64,000 bases of DNA from Amarobacter sp964507025 (lineage in GTDB: Bacteria > Chloroflexota > Dehalococcoidia > Tepidiformales > Tepidiformaceae). The DNA lies in NCBI GenBank assembly GCA_964507025.1, contig CAZDOK010000001.1, positions 248,001 to 312,000 on the forward strand. The letters run 5' to 3'. Positions 1 through 9,040 of this stretch are shown one piece after another. The notes beneath the pieces are model-generated. The model was not told the origin of the DNA, ran no database searches, and was given only the letters and a program-made list of their open reading frames with translations. A program made the position numbers and the translations under genes. The stretch's first letter is position 1, and every line of letters begins with the position of its first letter.

Positions 1-83
1 CCGCGCCAGAGCAGGAAGACCGATGCCACGAGCAGCAGTGACGCCAGGAATCGCATCATGTTCCGCAGGATCAGCGAGTTCAT
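1..83 (-). CDS. mrpB: MrpB/MnhB Na+/H+ antiporter subunit B, N-terminal fragment
   Basis: Only the first 27 codons lie in the window; the gene continues beyond position 1. The reading begins MNSLILRNMMRFLASLLLVA and continues into a hydrophobic stretch, the typical opening of MnhB/MrpB, a small membrane subunit of the multi-subunit Na+/H+ antiporter. Its ATG overlaps the TGA of mrpA (ATGA, 81-83 against 80-82), so the two are translationally coupled. The order mrpA then mrpB is the usual one for Mrp operons. The identification rests on a short fragment plus context. Confidence 0.7.
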   Translation of the reverse strand, partial: MNSLILRNMMRFLASLLLVASVFLLWR

Positions 84-2383
84 TTCGCCTCACCCCGCTT
101 CAGCTTCAGCATGGCGACCACGCCGAGCGCTGCCACGGCAATCACAATGATCTCTCCGAGGGTGTCGAGCGCCCGGAAGTCGACAAGGATGACATTGACC
201 ACGTTCCGCCCGTAAGCCAGCGGCTTGCTCGTCTCCGCGAAGTACTGCGTCAGCGAGTGCTCCGACGTTTGTGTGATCGAGGCAAGCACCAGGACTGACA
301 TCAGTGCTCCGGCTGCGATGGAGAGGACCGCGTCGCGCACACGCGTCGAAACCGCCGATACGTCCGCGAGCCGGGGGAGACGGTAGAACACCAGCACGAA
401 CAACAGGACTGTTAGCGTCTCCACGAGGAACTGCGTCAGCGCCAGGTCCGGTGCGCCGAAGAACGCATAGACGAGCGCGACGCCGAAACCGACTGCCCCG
501 AGCGCGGCCACCGCCGTGAGCCGGTCGTGCGCGCGGATCGCCAGGCCTGCCCCCGTGATGATCACGGCCGCAATCACCACCTCGTAAAAGGCGATGTCTC
601 CGTAGCTGTCGTCGAGGTCCACGCCGCCGCGCGAAGCGATGGCCGCTGCCACCAGCGCCACCGCCGTCGCGAGCGTCACGGCGAGGTACAGGCGCAGGTA
701 GCCGTTCTGCAACACGCGCGTTTGCTGGCGCGCCACGCGGTTGAGGCTCAGGAGCGACCAGTCGTAGAGGTCGCCGGGGCGGAACGGACCGGCGGCGTTC
801 ACGACCCGCTCGCTCAGCGGCCGGATGCGCTGCCCCGACCAGACCACTACCGCTGCGACGCCGATCGAGATCACGCTCAACAGCAACGCCGTATTGAAAC
901 CGTGCCAGAGCGCCAGCTTCACCTCGACCGGTTCGCCGGCGATCGCCGCCGCCGCCGGGCTCACGATATCCGTCGCGATGATGCCGGGGGCTACAGCGAG
1001 CACGACCGAGAGTACGGATAGCAGGACCGGCCCCACGAGCATCTCGGGTGGCGACTCGTGTGGTGCGTGCGGGGCGCGCAACTTCCCGATGAGTACCCGG
1101 GCAAGCATTCCGGCCGCTGCGGCGAAGAGCGCCCCTCCGGTTACGGTGGCGGCGATAACGGCCAGTTCGCCAGCGCGATCAAAGTGCAGTGCCGCTTCGA
1201 GGATCGCTTCCTTGCCGATGAACGCCAGCACCGGCCCAAACCCGGCCAGAGACACGGCTCCAACGGCCAGCGCAGCCGCTGTCGCGGGCATAGCGGTTGT
1301 CAGGCCACCGAGGGCATTGATGTCGCGCGTGCCCGTGCCGTGGTCGATGCTCCCGGCGGCCAGGAAGAGCGCGCCCTTGTACAACGCGTGCGCCAGCAGG
1401 AACACGACCGCCCCCTTCACCGCCAGCTCAGTGCCGATACCCAGGAGTAACACCAGCAGGCCGAGGGCCCCGACGGTCGAGTACGCAAGGATGAGCTTCA
1501 GATCGCGCTGGTGCAGCGCCACGTATCCGCCAACCACCATGGTCACCGCCCCGAACGTCGTAAGCGCGAAGGTCCACTCCGTGGTTCCGCCCAGCGCCGG
1601 GTGCAATCGCGCCAGCAGATACACACCGGCCTTTACCATCGTCGCGGAATGCAGGTATGCGCTGACCGGCGTTGGCGCCGCCATCGCGCCGGGCAGCCAG
1701 AAATGGAACGGGAACTGGGCGGATTTGGTGAACGCTCCGGCCAGCACGAGCAAAAGGATTGCCAGGTACCACCCGGACTCGGTGAGGGCGCCGGCTCCCG
1801 CTGTCACCCGGGAGATGTCGTAGGTACCTGCCTCGATGCCGATGAGCGCGAACCCGGCCAGGAGGGCCAGCCCACCTCCGCCCGTCACCAGGAGGGCTTG
1901 CGTCGCTGCTTTCCGCGCCTCGGGCTTGTCCGTTTCAAACGAAATGAGCAGGAACGATGTGATGCTGGTCAGTTCCCAGAACACGAAGAGGGTAATCAGG
2001 TCGCCGGCCAGCACCAGCCCGAGCATCGACGCCATGAAGCCGAACAGGTAAGCCATGAAGCGGCCCAGGCCCGGCTTCCCGCGCAAGTACTCCCCGGCGT
2101 AGAGCACCACCAGGGCGCCCATGCCGCTCACCAGCAGTGCCATCAGCAGCGCGAGCCCATCGGCGCGCAGGGCGAATGCGATGCCCAGAGTGGGAATCCA
2201 TTCGCGGCTGAAGGTCACCGTCCCGCCGTCGGCCACCTCCGGCACGAGTGAGAGATAGTAGGCAAACGAAGCAGCCGGGACGCCGGCCGCCAGCCACCTC
2301 CCCGCGCGCCAGTGCCAGGTGGGGAGAAACGGGGCGGCAAGCGCCATCGCGAAGCCGCACAGCGCAAAGACTGCCAGCGCCAT
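80..2383 (-). CDS. mrpA: MrpA/MnhA Na+/H+ antiporter subunit A
   Basis: A 767-residue polytopic membrane protein. The N-terminal two thirds is a NuoL/MrpA-type proton-conducting module, with the conserved stretch QFPFHFWLPGAMAAPTPVSA around residues 220-240 and a following YLHSATMVKAG. The C-terminal third carries the MbhD-like segment (FFGAPDLALTQFLVETL) and a final MbhE-like hairpin, the arrangement that separates MrpA from plain NuoL. The length is near the usual 770-800 residues. It probably acts with MrpB-G to exchange cytoplasmic Na+ for H+, using the proton motive force. A -10-like TTAAGAT lies about 13 bases before the ATG on the minus strand. The start was chosen because it leads directly into the first membrane helix. 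Confidence 0.9.
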   Translation of the reverse strand: MALAVFALCGFAMALAAPFLPTWHWRAGRWLAAGVPAASFAYYLSLVPEVADGGTVTFSREWIPTLGIAFALRADGLALLMALLVSGMGALVVLYAGEYLRGKPGLGRFMAYLFGFMASMLGLVLAGDLITLFVFWELTSITSFLLISFETDKPEARKAATQALLVTGGGGLALLAGFALIGIEAGTYDISRVTAGAGALTESGWYLAILLLVLAGAFTKSAQFPFHFWLPGAMAAPTPVSAYLHSATMVKAGVYLLARLHPALGGTTEWTFALTTFGAVTMVVGGYVALHQRDLKLILAYSTVGALGLLVLLLGIGTELAVKGAVVFLLAHALYKGALFLAAGSIDHGTGTRDINALGGLTTAMPATAAALAVGAVSLAGFGPVLAFIGKEAILEAALHFDRAGELAVIAATVTGGALFAAAAGMLARVLIGKLRAPHAPHESPPEMLVGPVLLSVLSVVLAVAPGIIATDIVSPAAAAIAGEPVEVKLALWHGFNTALLLSVISIGVAAVVVWSGQRIRPLSERVVNAAGPFRPGDLYDWSLLSLNRVARQQTRVLQNGYLRLYLAVTLATAVALVAAAIASRGGVDLDDSYGDIAFYEVVIAAVIITGAGLAIRAHDRLTAVAALGAVGFGVALVYAFFGAPDLALTQFLVETLTVLLFVLVFYRLPRLADVSAVSTRVRDAVLSIAAGALMSVLVLASITQTSEHSLTQYFAETSKPLAYGRNVVNVILVDFRALDTLGEIIVIAVAALGVVAMLKLKRGEAK

Positions 2384-2581
2384 GAGAGGTCACCCATCTT
2401 AACTGGGCGGCCACCCGGTGAGTGTGGGGGCGACGCGAGAACGGCACGGTAGCCGTGGCCCCGGGTGAAGGGCCCGGATTTGGGAGCGCGGCAAACGTGG
2501 CGAGGACGCCCATTGCCAGCGGCAGCCAATCGCATGCACCCGGCTGCCGGCGCCGTATCTTGTCGTTCGAGCCTAGCAAAG

Positions 2582-2608
2582 CCCTCGTTGCCGGCGCAAC
2601 GAGGGGGC
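2582..2608 (-). terminator. Intrinsic terminator after ribH
   Basis: A perfect 10-bp hairpin (CCCTCGTTGC 2582-2591 with GCAACGAGGG 2596-2605, 4-base loop) lies directly behind the ribH stop codon. On the minus strand it is followed only by CTTTGC, so the U-tract is short. It ends the rib operon. The remaining 2384-2581 shows no gene. Confidence 0.7.
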
Positions 2609-3085
2609 TTACGCCTTCTTCTGGCTCAGGAGCTTGCGCAGGTTCGCCATCTCGATTGCCGCCTGCGCCGCCTCTTCGCCCTTGTGGCCGTCTTTCCCAC
2701 CGCAGCGCGATAGCGCCTGCTCCACGTTGTCCACCGTCAGCACGCCGAAGATCACTGGTACGCCCGTCTCACGTGAGACCGCGGCGATGCCCTCCGTGGC
2801 ACCTCCAGCAACGTACTCGAAGTGGGCTGTCTCTCCCCGTATCACCGCTCCGAGACAGATCACGGCGTCGAAGTTCCCGGAGCTCGCTGCCCAGCGCGCG
2901 GCGGTGGGGATCTCGAACGCGCCCGGCACCCACGCCACCGTCACGTCGCCGTCTGCAACTCCCCGCTCGCCCAGGCGGCGCTCCGCCCCCTCCAGCAGCC
3001 GGCGCGTGACGAACTCGTTCCAGCGCGCGACCACCACGCAGACGCGGAGCCCTGAACCTTCCAGGGCACCTTCGAGCACCGGCAT
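2609..3085 (-). CDS. ribH: 6,7-dimethyl-8-ribityllumazine synthase
   Basis: Condenses 3,4-dihydroxy-2-butanone-4-phosphate with 5-amino-6-ribitylamino-uracil, the penultimate step of riboflavin synthesis. At 158 residues it has the usual length. Family motifs are clear: the substrate loop VPGAFEIP, GAVIRGETAHFEYV with the catalytic His region, and FGVLTVDN near the C-terminus. The start was set at the ATG 3085 because GGAGGG sits six bases upstream; a GTG one codon earlier overlaps the ribBA stop and is the alternative. It is the last gene of the ribE-ribBA-ribH operon, so it should be under the upstream FMN riboswitch. Confidence 0.93.
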   Translation of the reverse strand: MPVLEGALEGSGLRVCVVVARWNEFVTRRLLEGAERRLGERGVADGDVTVAWVPGAFEIPTAARWAASSGNFDAVICLGAVIRGETAHFEYVAGGATEGIAAVSRETGVPVIFGVLTVDNVEQALSRCGGKDGHKGEEAAQAAIEMANLRKLLSQKKA

Positions 3086-4329
3086 CACGAGCCCTCCGCG
3101 CTGACGGGCTCCAGGCCGTCGAGCAGGTGGCCCATCCGCTGCCGCTTCGTATCGAGGTAGCGGATGTTGAACTGGTTGGGGGTGGTCACGATCGGCACAC
3201 GCTCCACCACCTCCAGGCCGTACGCTTCCAGCCCCGCCCGCTTGGCCGGGTTGTTCGTGATGAGCCGCATCTTCCGGACGCCGATGTCCCGCAGGATCTG
3301 CATGCCGATGCCGTAGTCCCGCCGGTCGGCCGGGAAGCCGAGCGCAAGGTTCGCATCGACGGTGTCCAGGCCCTGGTCCTGGAGTTCGTACGTCCGCAGC
3401 TTGTTGTGCAGGCCGATCCCGCGCCCCTCCTGGCGCATGTACAGGAAGACTCCGCCCTCTTCGGCGATCATCTTCATCGCGCGGTCTTTCTGCTCGCCGC
3501 AGTCACAGCGCATCGAGCCGAAAACGTCGCCCGTGACGCACTGGTCGTGCACGCGCACGAGCGTTGGCTTCTCCGCGTCGATGGGGCCCTTCACCAGGGC
3601 GACATGCTCGTCCGGGTGGTTCTCCGCCTTGTAGCCCAGGATCATCATGTCGCCAAATGGCGTCGGCAGGCGGGTCTCGGCCACGCGCGCGATGAGCTTC
3701 TCGTTGCGCAGGCGGTACTTGATCATGTCGTTCACCGTGACGATGCGGAGCCCATGCCGCCGCGCGAACCGCTTGAGGTCCGGCATCCTCGCCATCTCGC
3801 CGTCCATCTTCATGATTTCGCAGATCACGGCGCCCGGGTACAGGCCGGCCATCTTGGCGAGGTCCACGCTCGCCTCGGTCTGGCCGGCGCGGACCAGTAC
3901 GCCGCCCTTGCGCGCCCGCAGCGGGAACATGTGCCCTGGCCGGGCCAGGTCCTCGGGCTTCGTCTCAGGGTCGATGATCACCTGCACTGTTCGTGCCCGG
4001 TCGGCCGCGCTAATCCCCGTGGTGACCCCGGTTCGCGCTTCCACGGAAACGGTGAAAGGCGTGCCAAAGCCTGAATTGTTCGCCGTCGGGTCGACCATCA
4101 GCGGCAGTTTCAGATGCTCACAGCGCTCCTCGGTGATCGAGCAGCAGATCAGTCCCCGGCCGTACTTCGCCATGAAGTTGATGTGGTCGGGGGTGACAAA
4201 CTGGGCCGCGATGCACAGGTCCCCTTCGTTCTCCCGGTCTTCGTCGTCGGTGATGATGACGAACTTGCCCCGGCGGTACTCCTCTATCGCCTCGGGCACC
4301 GTGGCCATGACGGGGTCGCGTTCGGTCAT
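3085..4329 (-). CDS. ribBA: Bifunctional DHBP synthase / GTP cyclohydrolase II
   Basis: A two-domain enzyme of 414 residues. The N-terminal DHBP synthase domain (about 1-205) shows the acidic loop DDEDRENEGDL and converts ribulose-5-phosphate to dihydroxybutanone phosphate. The C-terminal GTP cyclohydrolase II domain (about 206-405) has the zinc site CVTGDVFGSMRCDCGEQ and QEGRGIGL, and opens GTP for the pyrimidine branch. In front of the first zinc cysteine the usual HSEC reads HDQC, a mild variation. It overlaps ribE upstream (ATGA) and abuts ribH. GGAGG precedes the ATG by seven bases. Fused RibBA is common in bacteria. Confidence 0.95.
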   Translation of the reverse strand: MTERDPVMATVPEAIEEYRRGKFVIITDDEDRENEGDLCIAAQFVTPDHINFMAKYGRGLICCSITEERCEHLKLPLMVDPTANNSGFGTPFTVSVEARTGVTTGISAADRARTVQVIIDPETKPEDLARPGHMFPLRARKGGVLVRAGQTEASVDLAKMAGLYPGAVICEIMKMDGEMARMPDLKRFARRHGLRIVTVNDMIKYRLRNEKLIARVAETRLPTPFGDMMILGYKAENHPDEHVALVKGPIDAEKPTLVRVHDQCVTGDVFGSMRCDCGEQKDRAMKMIAEEGGVFLYMRQEGRGIGLHNKLRTYELQDQGLDTVDANLALGFPADRRDYGIGMQILRDIGVRKMRLITNNPAKRAGLEAYGLEVVERVPIVTTPNQFNIRYLDTKRQRMGHLLDGLEPVSAEGS

Positions 4330-4919
4330 TTCCGGGCCTCCTCCCGCGCCGCCAGCACGTTTTCCACGTACCGCGCGATGATGTCGGTCTCCAGGTTGAT
4401 GCGGTCGCCGGGCTTCCGCGATACCAGGTTGGTGTGCTCCTGCGTGTACTGGACCAGTGAGACCGAGAAGCTCTCCTCGTCCTTCGCGACGATCGTCAGG
4501 CTGATCCCGTCGATGCAGACCGGTCCCTTCACCACCATGTACTTCAGGAGCTCCTTCGGGGTGAGGAACCTCGCGATGATGGCGTCACCTTCGGGAGTCA
4601 TCGAATGGAGCGTTCCCGTCGCCTCGACGACGCCCCGCACGATGTGGCCGCTCAGCCTGTCCGTGGGCCGTACGCTCCGCTCCAGGTTCACCAGGTCGCC
4701 GGGCTTCAGTTCGCCGAGGTTCGACCGCCGGTACGTCTCCGGCATCAGGTTCGCGAAGAACGTGTCGCCGTCCATCTCGGCGACCGTCAGGTCGACGCCG
4801 TTGATGGCGATCGAGTCGCCCAGCTTGCTATCGGTGAGCACGAACGGGGCGCGGATGCGAAGCGTCCCCTCGCCGGCTTCCACCACCGTCCCGACCTCTT
4901 CGATGATCCCGGTGAACAT
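4326..4919 (-). CDS. ribE: Riboflavin synthase, alpha chain
   Basis: Dismutates two lumazine molecules to riboflavin. The protein (197 residues) begins with the hallmark MFTGIIEEVG and is built of two similar beta-barrel halves; the second opens with the matching GPVCIDGISLTI segment. The start is the ATG 4919, with GGAGGT six bases upstream (4926-4931). A TTG directly before it would leave only three bases to the ribosome site and is unlikely. It is the first gene of the rib operon, about 160 bases after the FMN riboswitch aptamer. No ribD accompanies the cluster. Confidence 0.94.
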   Translation of the reverse strand: MFTGIIEEVGTVVEAGEGTLRIRAPFVLTDSKLGDSIAINGVDLTVAEMDGDTFFANLMPETYRRSNLGELKPGDLVNLERSVRPTDRLSGHIVRGVVEATGTLHSMTPEGDAIIARFLTPKELLKYMVVKGPVCIDGISLTIVAKDEESFSVSLVQYTQEHTNLVSRKPGDRINLETDIIARYVENVLAAREEARK

Positions 4920-5080
4920 CAACGCACCTCCCCGGGGGAGTTGCGAATCACCGTCGCTGGAGTGGAAGTCATCGGCGCTTGCCCCTGCTGATCTGAATGC
5001 ACGCGGGGCAGGGGGAGATTGGCGCGCAGGGTATGCGAGCCAGCGGCCCCCTGTGCGCCAGGCACCGGCAGCCGCCAGGT

Positions 5081-5200
<120 letters not shown>

Positions 5201-5210
5201 ATCACCTGTA

Positions 5211-5239
5211 TCGTTAGTGGCGGGCTAAGGAGTTGTCAA
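5211..5239 (-). promoter_or_regulatory. Promoter of the rib operon
   Basis: On the minus strand TTGACA (5239-5234) is followed 17 bases later by TAACGA (5216-5211), placing the transcript start near 5203, just upstream of the FMN aptamer. This is a good match to a housekeeping sigma promoter. Confidence 0.7.
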
Positions 5240-5286
5240 TACCGCGCATGCCCTGCGTGAACGGGTTCACATCCCGCGCTTCCGCG

Positions 5287-5298
5287 TACACTCCGCGT
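5287..5298 (+). promoter_or_regulatory. Leaderless-type -10 element (Eis-like gene)
   Basis: TACACT (5287-5292) ends six bases before the ATG at 5299, so transcription would begin at or next to the start codon. No ribosome site is present. Confidence 0.55.
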
Positions 5299-6507
5299 AT
5301 GTCTCTCGAAGTCCGTCCCGCCCACCCCGAAGAGATGCCCGAAGTCGTCCGCATTGTCTCGCGGGAGCTGGCCATGCCCGCCGATGCGTTCGAAGGCATG
5401 AACCCCGACTGGACGCTGTGTGGCGTGGCCGATGGCTCCATGGCAACGACCTACGCCGCGTGGCCGCTCACCATCCGCTTTAACGGCCGCGCTGTGCCCA
5501 TGGCGGGTGTCACCTGGGTTTCCACCCACCCCGCGCACCGCCGCAAGGGGTATCTGCGCGCCGTGGTCCGGCGGCACTTCGAACAGCTGCACGAAGAGGG
5601 CCGTGTCGCGTTGGCGGGTCTCCACCCGGCCGCTGCCGCCATCTACCGGCGCTACGGCTACGGCACCATCACTGAACGGCACACCTATCGCTTCGACCCC
5701 CGCGACCTGGTGTTCGCGCATGCCGCCGAGGTTCCGGGTCGCCTTCGCGAGGTCGACCCCGAGGCCGAATTCGGCCTGCTGGTCGATATCTACCGGCGCT
5801 ACCGCGAGGATCGCAACGCGCTCGTCCACCGCGGGCGCGCCATGTGGCTTTCCGGGCCGCTTGCGCCGCCACCAGCCGGGATGCGCCAGGTCGTGCTGGT
5901 CTACGAGGAGGAGGGCGACGCGGTCGGGTACGCGGTGTTCAATCACGGTCCCGGGCTTGTCCGCCACGGAGCGGGCCCCGGCCAGCAGTTGCGCGTGGAG
6001 GACTTCTTCGCGCTCACCGCGAACGCCACACGCGCGCTCTGGCGCGCCATCGCCAGCTACGACGCTGTCGGCGAAATCACCTGGAACAACGCGGGCCCCG
6101 ACGATCCCCTGCCACACATGCTGGTCGAGCCGAGAATGCTCAACCCCACCGTTCGTGATGGAATCATGGTGCGGTTGGTCACGGTCGATAGGGCGCTGGC
6201 GCTCCGGCCCTACCCGGTCGACGAGGAAGTCACATTCCGGCTGGTGGATGAGGTGTGCCCATGGAACGCCGGGGACTGGCGGCTCTCGACCGCGGCCGAA
6301 GGCGGGGCCATGCGGCGCGCCGACGGCGAACGCATGGATGCCACTCTCGGCCCGGACACACTCGCCCAGATAGCCTGGGGTTTCCTCCGCCCCTCAGTCG
6401 CCTGGCGGGCCGGCCTGCTCGAAGTGGAGAACCCCGGCGTGCTGGAACGCTGGGACGATGCCTTCCGGACGGCCCACCCGCCGCACGAAGCCGAGCACAC
6501 CTGGTAG
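5299..6507 (+). CDS. Eis-family GNAT N-acetyltransferase
   Basis: A 402-residue protein of the Eis type: an N-terminal GNAT domain, a second degenerate GNAT-like region and a C-terminal sterol-carrier-like part. The acetyl-CoA loop is visible as HPAHRRKGYLRAVVRRHFEQ near residue 80, followed by HPAAAAIYRRYGYG, typical of Eis. Members acetylate amines such as aminoglycosides or protein lysines with acetyl-CoA in the cytoplasm; the substrate here is unknown. The start was placed at 5299 rather than an upstream in-frame ATG at 5233, because homology-like sequence begins with MSLEVRPAHPEE and the leaderless -10 lies directly before it. It diverges from the rib operon. Confidence 0.82.
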   Translation: MSLEVRPAHPEEMPEVVRIVSRELAMPADAFEGMNPDWTLCGVADGSMATTYAAWPLTIRFNGRAVPMAGVTWVSTHPAHRRKGYLRAVVRRHFEQLHEEGRVALAGLHPAAAAIYRRYGYGTITERHTYRFDPRDLVFAHAAEVPGRLREVDPEAEFGLLVDIYRRYREDRNALVHRGRAMWLSGPLAPPPAGMRQVVLVYEEEGDAVGYAVFNHGPGLVRHGAGPGQQLRVEDFFALTANATRALWRAIASYDAVGEITWNNAGPDDPLPHMLVEPRMLNPTVRDGIMVRLVTVDRALALRPYPVDEEVTFRLVDEVCPWNAGDWRLSTAAEGGAMRRADGERMDATLGPDTLAQIAWGFLRPSVAWRAGLLEVENPGVLERWDDAFRTAHPPHEAEHTW

Positions 6508-6508
6508 C

Positions 6509-7003
6509 TCAGCCTGGCACATACCAGCCATCCCTCCCCTGGAGCATGCCCCGGGTCCGGTTGATTTCGCCGGCGCGGTAGATGTCGTGTTCGTGCATCG
6601 TGTCGATGAGCAGGATGGTCGGCACCATTCCGCCCCAGTGCGCTTTTCGCCGGCGATCAAGCTCCCGGTCCTCCGCGAGCTCGACAATCGCTTCTCGCAG
6701 GTACGCATGGGCCTCCCGCAACCAATCGACCGCGGTTCCCGGCGTTGCCAGCCTCTCCGGTGGCGGCGTCGCGGGAGCGTCACCGTAGTCCATCGTGGCA
6801 TCGCGGAACCCGTGGTTCGCGTACATGTAACTGAACAGCCCAACGTGCTGCGCGATGTCACGGATTGACCGCGCCGCTCCTGGCGGCCGAACCGTCCACT
6901 CCGCTCCGGTCACCGTGGCCAGGTTCGCCAGGAGCGCGTGTTCACTCCCTTCGAACGAACGATCGAGGATCCGCACCAGTTCCGTGATCCGATGAATGGT
7001 CAT
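6509..7003 (-). CDS. DinB-like four-helix metal-binding protein
   Basis: A 164-residue protein with the outline of the DinB/DUF664 superfamily: an N-terminal helix, a metal-type histidine in DIAQHVG near residue 55, and a second histidine pair in TMHEHDIYRAGEINRTR near the C-terminus. Relatives include mycothiol- and bacillithiol-dependent transferases; no substrate can be assigned. The ATG at 7003 was preferred over an upstream TTG, because AATGCT ends six bases before it. Its stop lies one base beyond the stop of the convergent Eis-like gene. Confidence 0.75.
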   Translation of the reverse strand: MTIHRITELVRILDRSFEGSEHALLANLATVTGAEWTVRPPGAARSIRDIAQHVGLFSYMYANHGFRDATMDYGDAPATPPPERLATPGTAVDWLREAHAYLREAIVELAEDRELDRRRKAHWGGMVPTILLIDTMHEHDIYRAGEINRTRGMLQGRDGWYVPG

Positions 7004-7009
7004 GCCGAC

Positions 7010-7015
7010 AGCATT
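7010..7015 (-). promoter_or_regulatory. Possible leaderless -10 element (DinB-like gene)
   Basis: AATGCT on the minus strand ends six bases before the ATG at 7003. It is a weaker match than the others, since only A2 and T6 fit strongly. Confidence 0.3.
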
Positions 7016-7039
7016 CGGACCTGTCAAGTCGCTCAGCGC

Positions 7040-7678
7040 TTATTGCTTCGGAGAGAGTTCCAGAAGCTTTGCAAGCACGTCGTAAGTCGCGTAGGCATCG
7101 GCAAGCGCGCCATGCTCACCCATCCTCCCGATGCCCAGGCGGTCGGCGACATGGCCCAGGTTGAACCGGTCGACCTGGCCATTCCCACGAAGCAGGCTCC
7201 GCGCTATCGGCTGGACGTCAAGTGCGACCGTGGCGAACGGCCACGGCTGCTGCAGCCGTCGAAAGGCCTCGACCAGGAAGGCCATGTCCTGCCCAATGCC
7301 CCAGCCCGCAATCACCGAGTCGCGCCCGAGCTGCGCGAATCGCTCGACTGCTTCTTCCAGATCCAGTGCTGATTTCCACGCCTTCGCGCTGTAGCCCACC
7401 ACCTTGAGGGCCCCCGGGACCGCGTTGCCGATGTGACGCGGCTTCACGCGAGCCCCCCATGCCTCTTCCTCCGGAATGCCGCGAGCGAGACCCGCACGCA
7501 CGCCGCCAACGTCGAGGATCTCGTGCATCTGCGCGTTCGGGCCGCTCATTTCCAGGTCCACCACGAACAGTGACAGGATCCCTTCCAGGTCCCCGGCGGT
7601 AGCCGGCTCAGGTGTCAGCCGGCCGTCCGGATCGAGCCGGCGCAGGCCGGCCGCGAGGGTCGCCATGAGGTGCTGCAT
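7040..7678 (-). CDS. DEDDh-family 3'-5' exonuclease (RNase T/DnaQ-like)
   Basis: A 212-residue nuclease-fold protein. The exonuclease residues appear in order: VVDLEMSG (D and E of motif I, near 38-40), a central Asp in IAGWGIGQDMAFL, and the final HGALADAYATYD with the catalytic His-Asp pair. This is the DEDDh pattern of DnaQ, RNase T and oligoribonuclease relatives. The N-terminal 30 residues extend beyond the usual core. GAGGTCCCG precedes the ATG. It lies 7 bases downstream of the MFS gene and is probably co-transcribed with it. Whether RNA or DNA is the substrate cannot be told. Confidence 0.78.
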   Translation of the reverse strand: MQHLMATLAAGLRRLDPDGRLTPEPATAGDLEGILSLFVVDLEMSGPNAQMHEILDVGGVRAGLARGIPEEEAWGARVKPRHIGNAVPGALKVVGYSAKAWKSALDLEEAVERFAQLGRDSVIAGWGIGQDMAFLVEAFRRLQQPWPFATVALDVQPIARSLLRGNGQVDRFNLGHVADRLGIGRMGEHGALADAYATYDVLAKLLELSPKQ

Positions 7679-7685
7679 CGGGACC

Positions 7686-8957
7686 TCAGATGCGCCGCAG
7701 CTCGCGTGAGCTCACGGTCAGGATCAGCGTGAGGAGCGCGGCAACCAACATCCAGGCGCCGACCACGTGCGGCACTCCCCACCGGTCGATCATAGCGCCC
7801 ATCAAGAGCCCGGCGAAGGGTGTCATCCCCCACGTCATCGTTTGGAGTGAAACCACTCGGGACCGGTACTCTGGCGCAGCCTTCATCTGCATCAGCGATG
7901 AGTTCAGCGCGGCATACACGCTGTGGAAGATGCCGGCCACTGCCAGCGCGGCCACTGCCAGCCAAAGCTGGCGCGTCAGCGTGAAGGCGCCAACGGAGAG
8001 GCAATAGAACAGGCAAGCCCACATCATCCACTGTCCGATTCGCGGCCGGTTGGAAGCCACCGCCACGATCGCCCCGCCCAGGAGCGAACCCACGCCAACC
8101 GCGGCGGCCAGGTAGCCGTAGGCGTTCGCACCGGAGTTCAGCACAGTCGTCGCGAAGAGCGGCAGGAAGCTCACGTACGGGTACACGAGCAGGCTCGGGA
8201 GAATCGCCATGGTCACGATGAGCGCCATGCGCCGATCCCGGATGACATACGCCAGCCCCGACGCCACGCTGGAGAACACCCCTTCGCGCTCCTCCACGAG
8301 TTCCGGCTCCGAACGGCTCAGCCTTGCTGTGAGCACGACCGAAAGGACCAGGCAGGCCGCCTGCACCTCGAACGTGCCCTCGGTGCCGATGAGCCCGATG
8401 AGCGCGCCGCCAATGGCCGGTCCGATGACCCGCATGGCGTTGCCCCCGAGCGAGTTCAGCGCAACGGCGTTCGTCATCTCGTCGGGCCCAACCGTGTCGA
8501 ACACCAGGAGGCTGCGGATGGGCCCCGCCAGTGCCTCCACGATGCCAGCCGCGGCCGCAGTCAGGTAGACCATCCAGATTTCGATGGCGCCAGTTGCGAC
8601 CAGGACCGCCAGCGTCGCAGCGATCGTGGCGCTCAGCGATGAGTAGATCATGAGCTGCCTGCGCCGCTCGAAACGCCCGGCGATATAGCCGCCGAATGGC
8701 GAGAGCAGTACCAGGAACGCGCCACGCAGGAGGGCGACCACAGCGAGGTTGGTAGCCGAGCCTCCGAGGTCGTTCGCCACCAGCCAGCCTTGCCCGATGG
8801 TTTGCACCCAAGACCCGATTTGCAGGGCCATGGTCGAAGCGAGGAGGATTCGGAAGTCGCGATGCCGGAGCGAGGCCAGGGGACGGCCGGGCGCGGTCAA
8901 CCCGCCGGCGCGCGGACTGGCAGGTTCAGTCGACCGTGCGCGAGGAAGCACGAACAA
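7686..8957 (-). CDS. MFS transporter (MFS_3/EntS-like)
   Basis: About 423 residues with 10-12 predicted hydrophobic helices. It opens after a polar leader with LASLRHRDFRILLAS, typical of the MFS_3 group, and carries the loop 2-3 motif GGYIAGRFERRRQLM. Related proteins export siderophores, drugs or other small molecules; the substrate is unknown. The start is uncertain: TTG at 8957 and GTG at 8951 are both possible and the first 30 residues are low-complexity. It diverges from tldD across a 145-base gap with a perfect palindrome. Confidence 0.78.
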   Translation of the reverse strand: MFVLPRARSTEPASPRAGGLTAPGRPLASLRHRDFRILLASTMALQIGSWVQTIGQGWLVANDLGGSATNLAVVALLRGAFLVLLSPFGGYIAGRFERRRQLMIYSSLSATIAATLAVLVATGAIEIWMVYLTAAAAGIVEALAGPIRSLLVFDTVGPDEMTNAVALNSLGGNAMRVIGPAIGGALIGLIGTEGTFEVQAACLVLSVVLTARLSRSEPELVEEREGVFSSVASGLAYVIRDRRMALIVTMAILPSLLVYPYVSFLPLFATTVLNSGANAYGYLAAAVGVGSLLGGAIVAVASNRPRIGQWMMWACLFYCLSVGAFTLTRQLWLAVAALAVAGIFHSVYAALNSSLMQMKAAPEYRSRVVSLQTMTWGMTPFAGLLMGAMIDRWGVPHVVGAWMLVAALLTLILTVSSRELRRI

Positions 8958-9024
8958 TCCCTGGGCGCAGGAGCAACCCCGTCGTCTGACGTTACACGCG
9001 ACCGGGCAAACGAACTATCGGCGC

Positions 9025-9040
9025 GGCGCACCGGTGCGCC
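9025..9040. repeat. 16-bp perfect palindrome between MFS gene and tldD
   Basis: GGCGCACCGGTGCGCC is a perfect inverted repeat in the divergent promoter region, 19 bases upstream of a -10-like TACGAT (9059-9064) facing tldD. It could be an operator; no regulator is known. Confidence 0.45.

Noticed and set aside
3127..4074. A 315-codon frame antisense to ribBA
   Set aside because: His/Arg/Val-rich shadow frame with no signals; ribBA is certain on the other strand.
4982..5014. Hairpin downstream of the FMN aptamer as a regulatory terminator
   Set aside because: The loop is 19 bases and there is no U-tract on the minus strand; not strong enough to call.
7024..7029. TTGACA upstream of the DinB-like gene as a -35 element
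   Set aside because: No -10 at 16-18 bases; the nearest hexamer is only six bases away.
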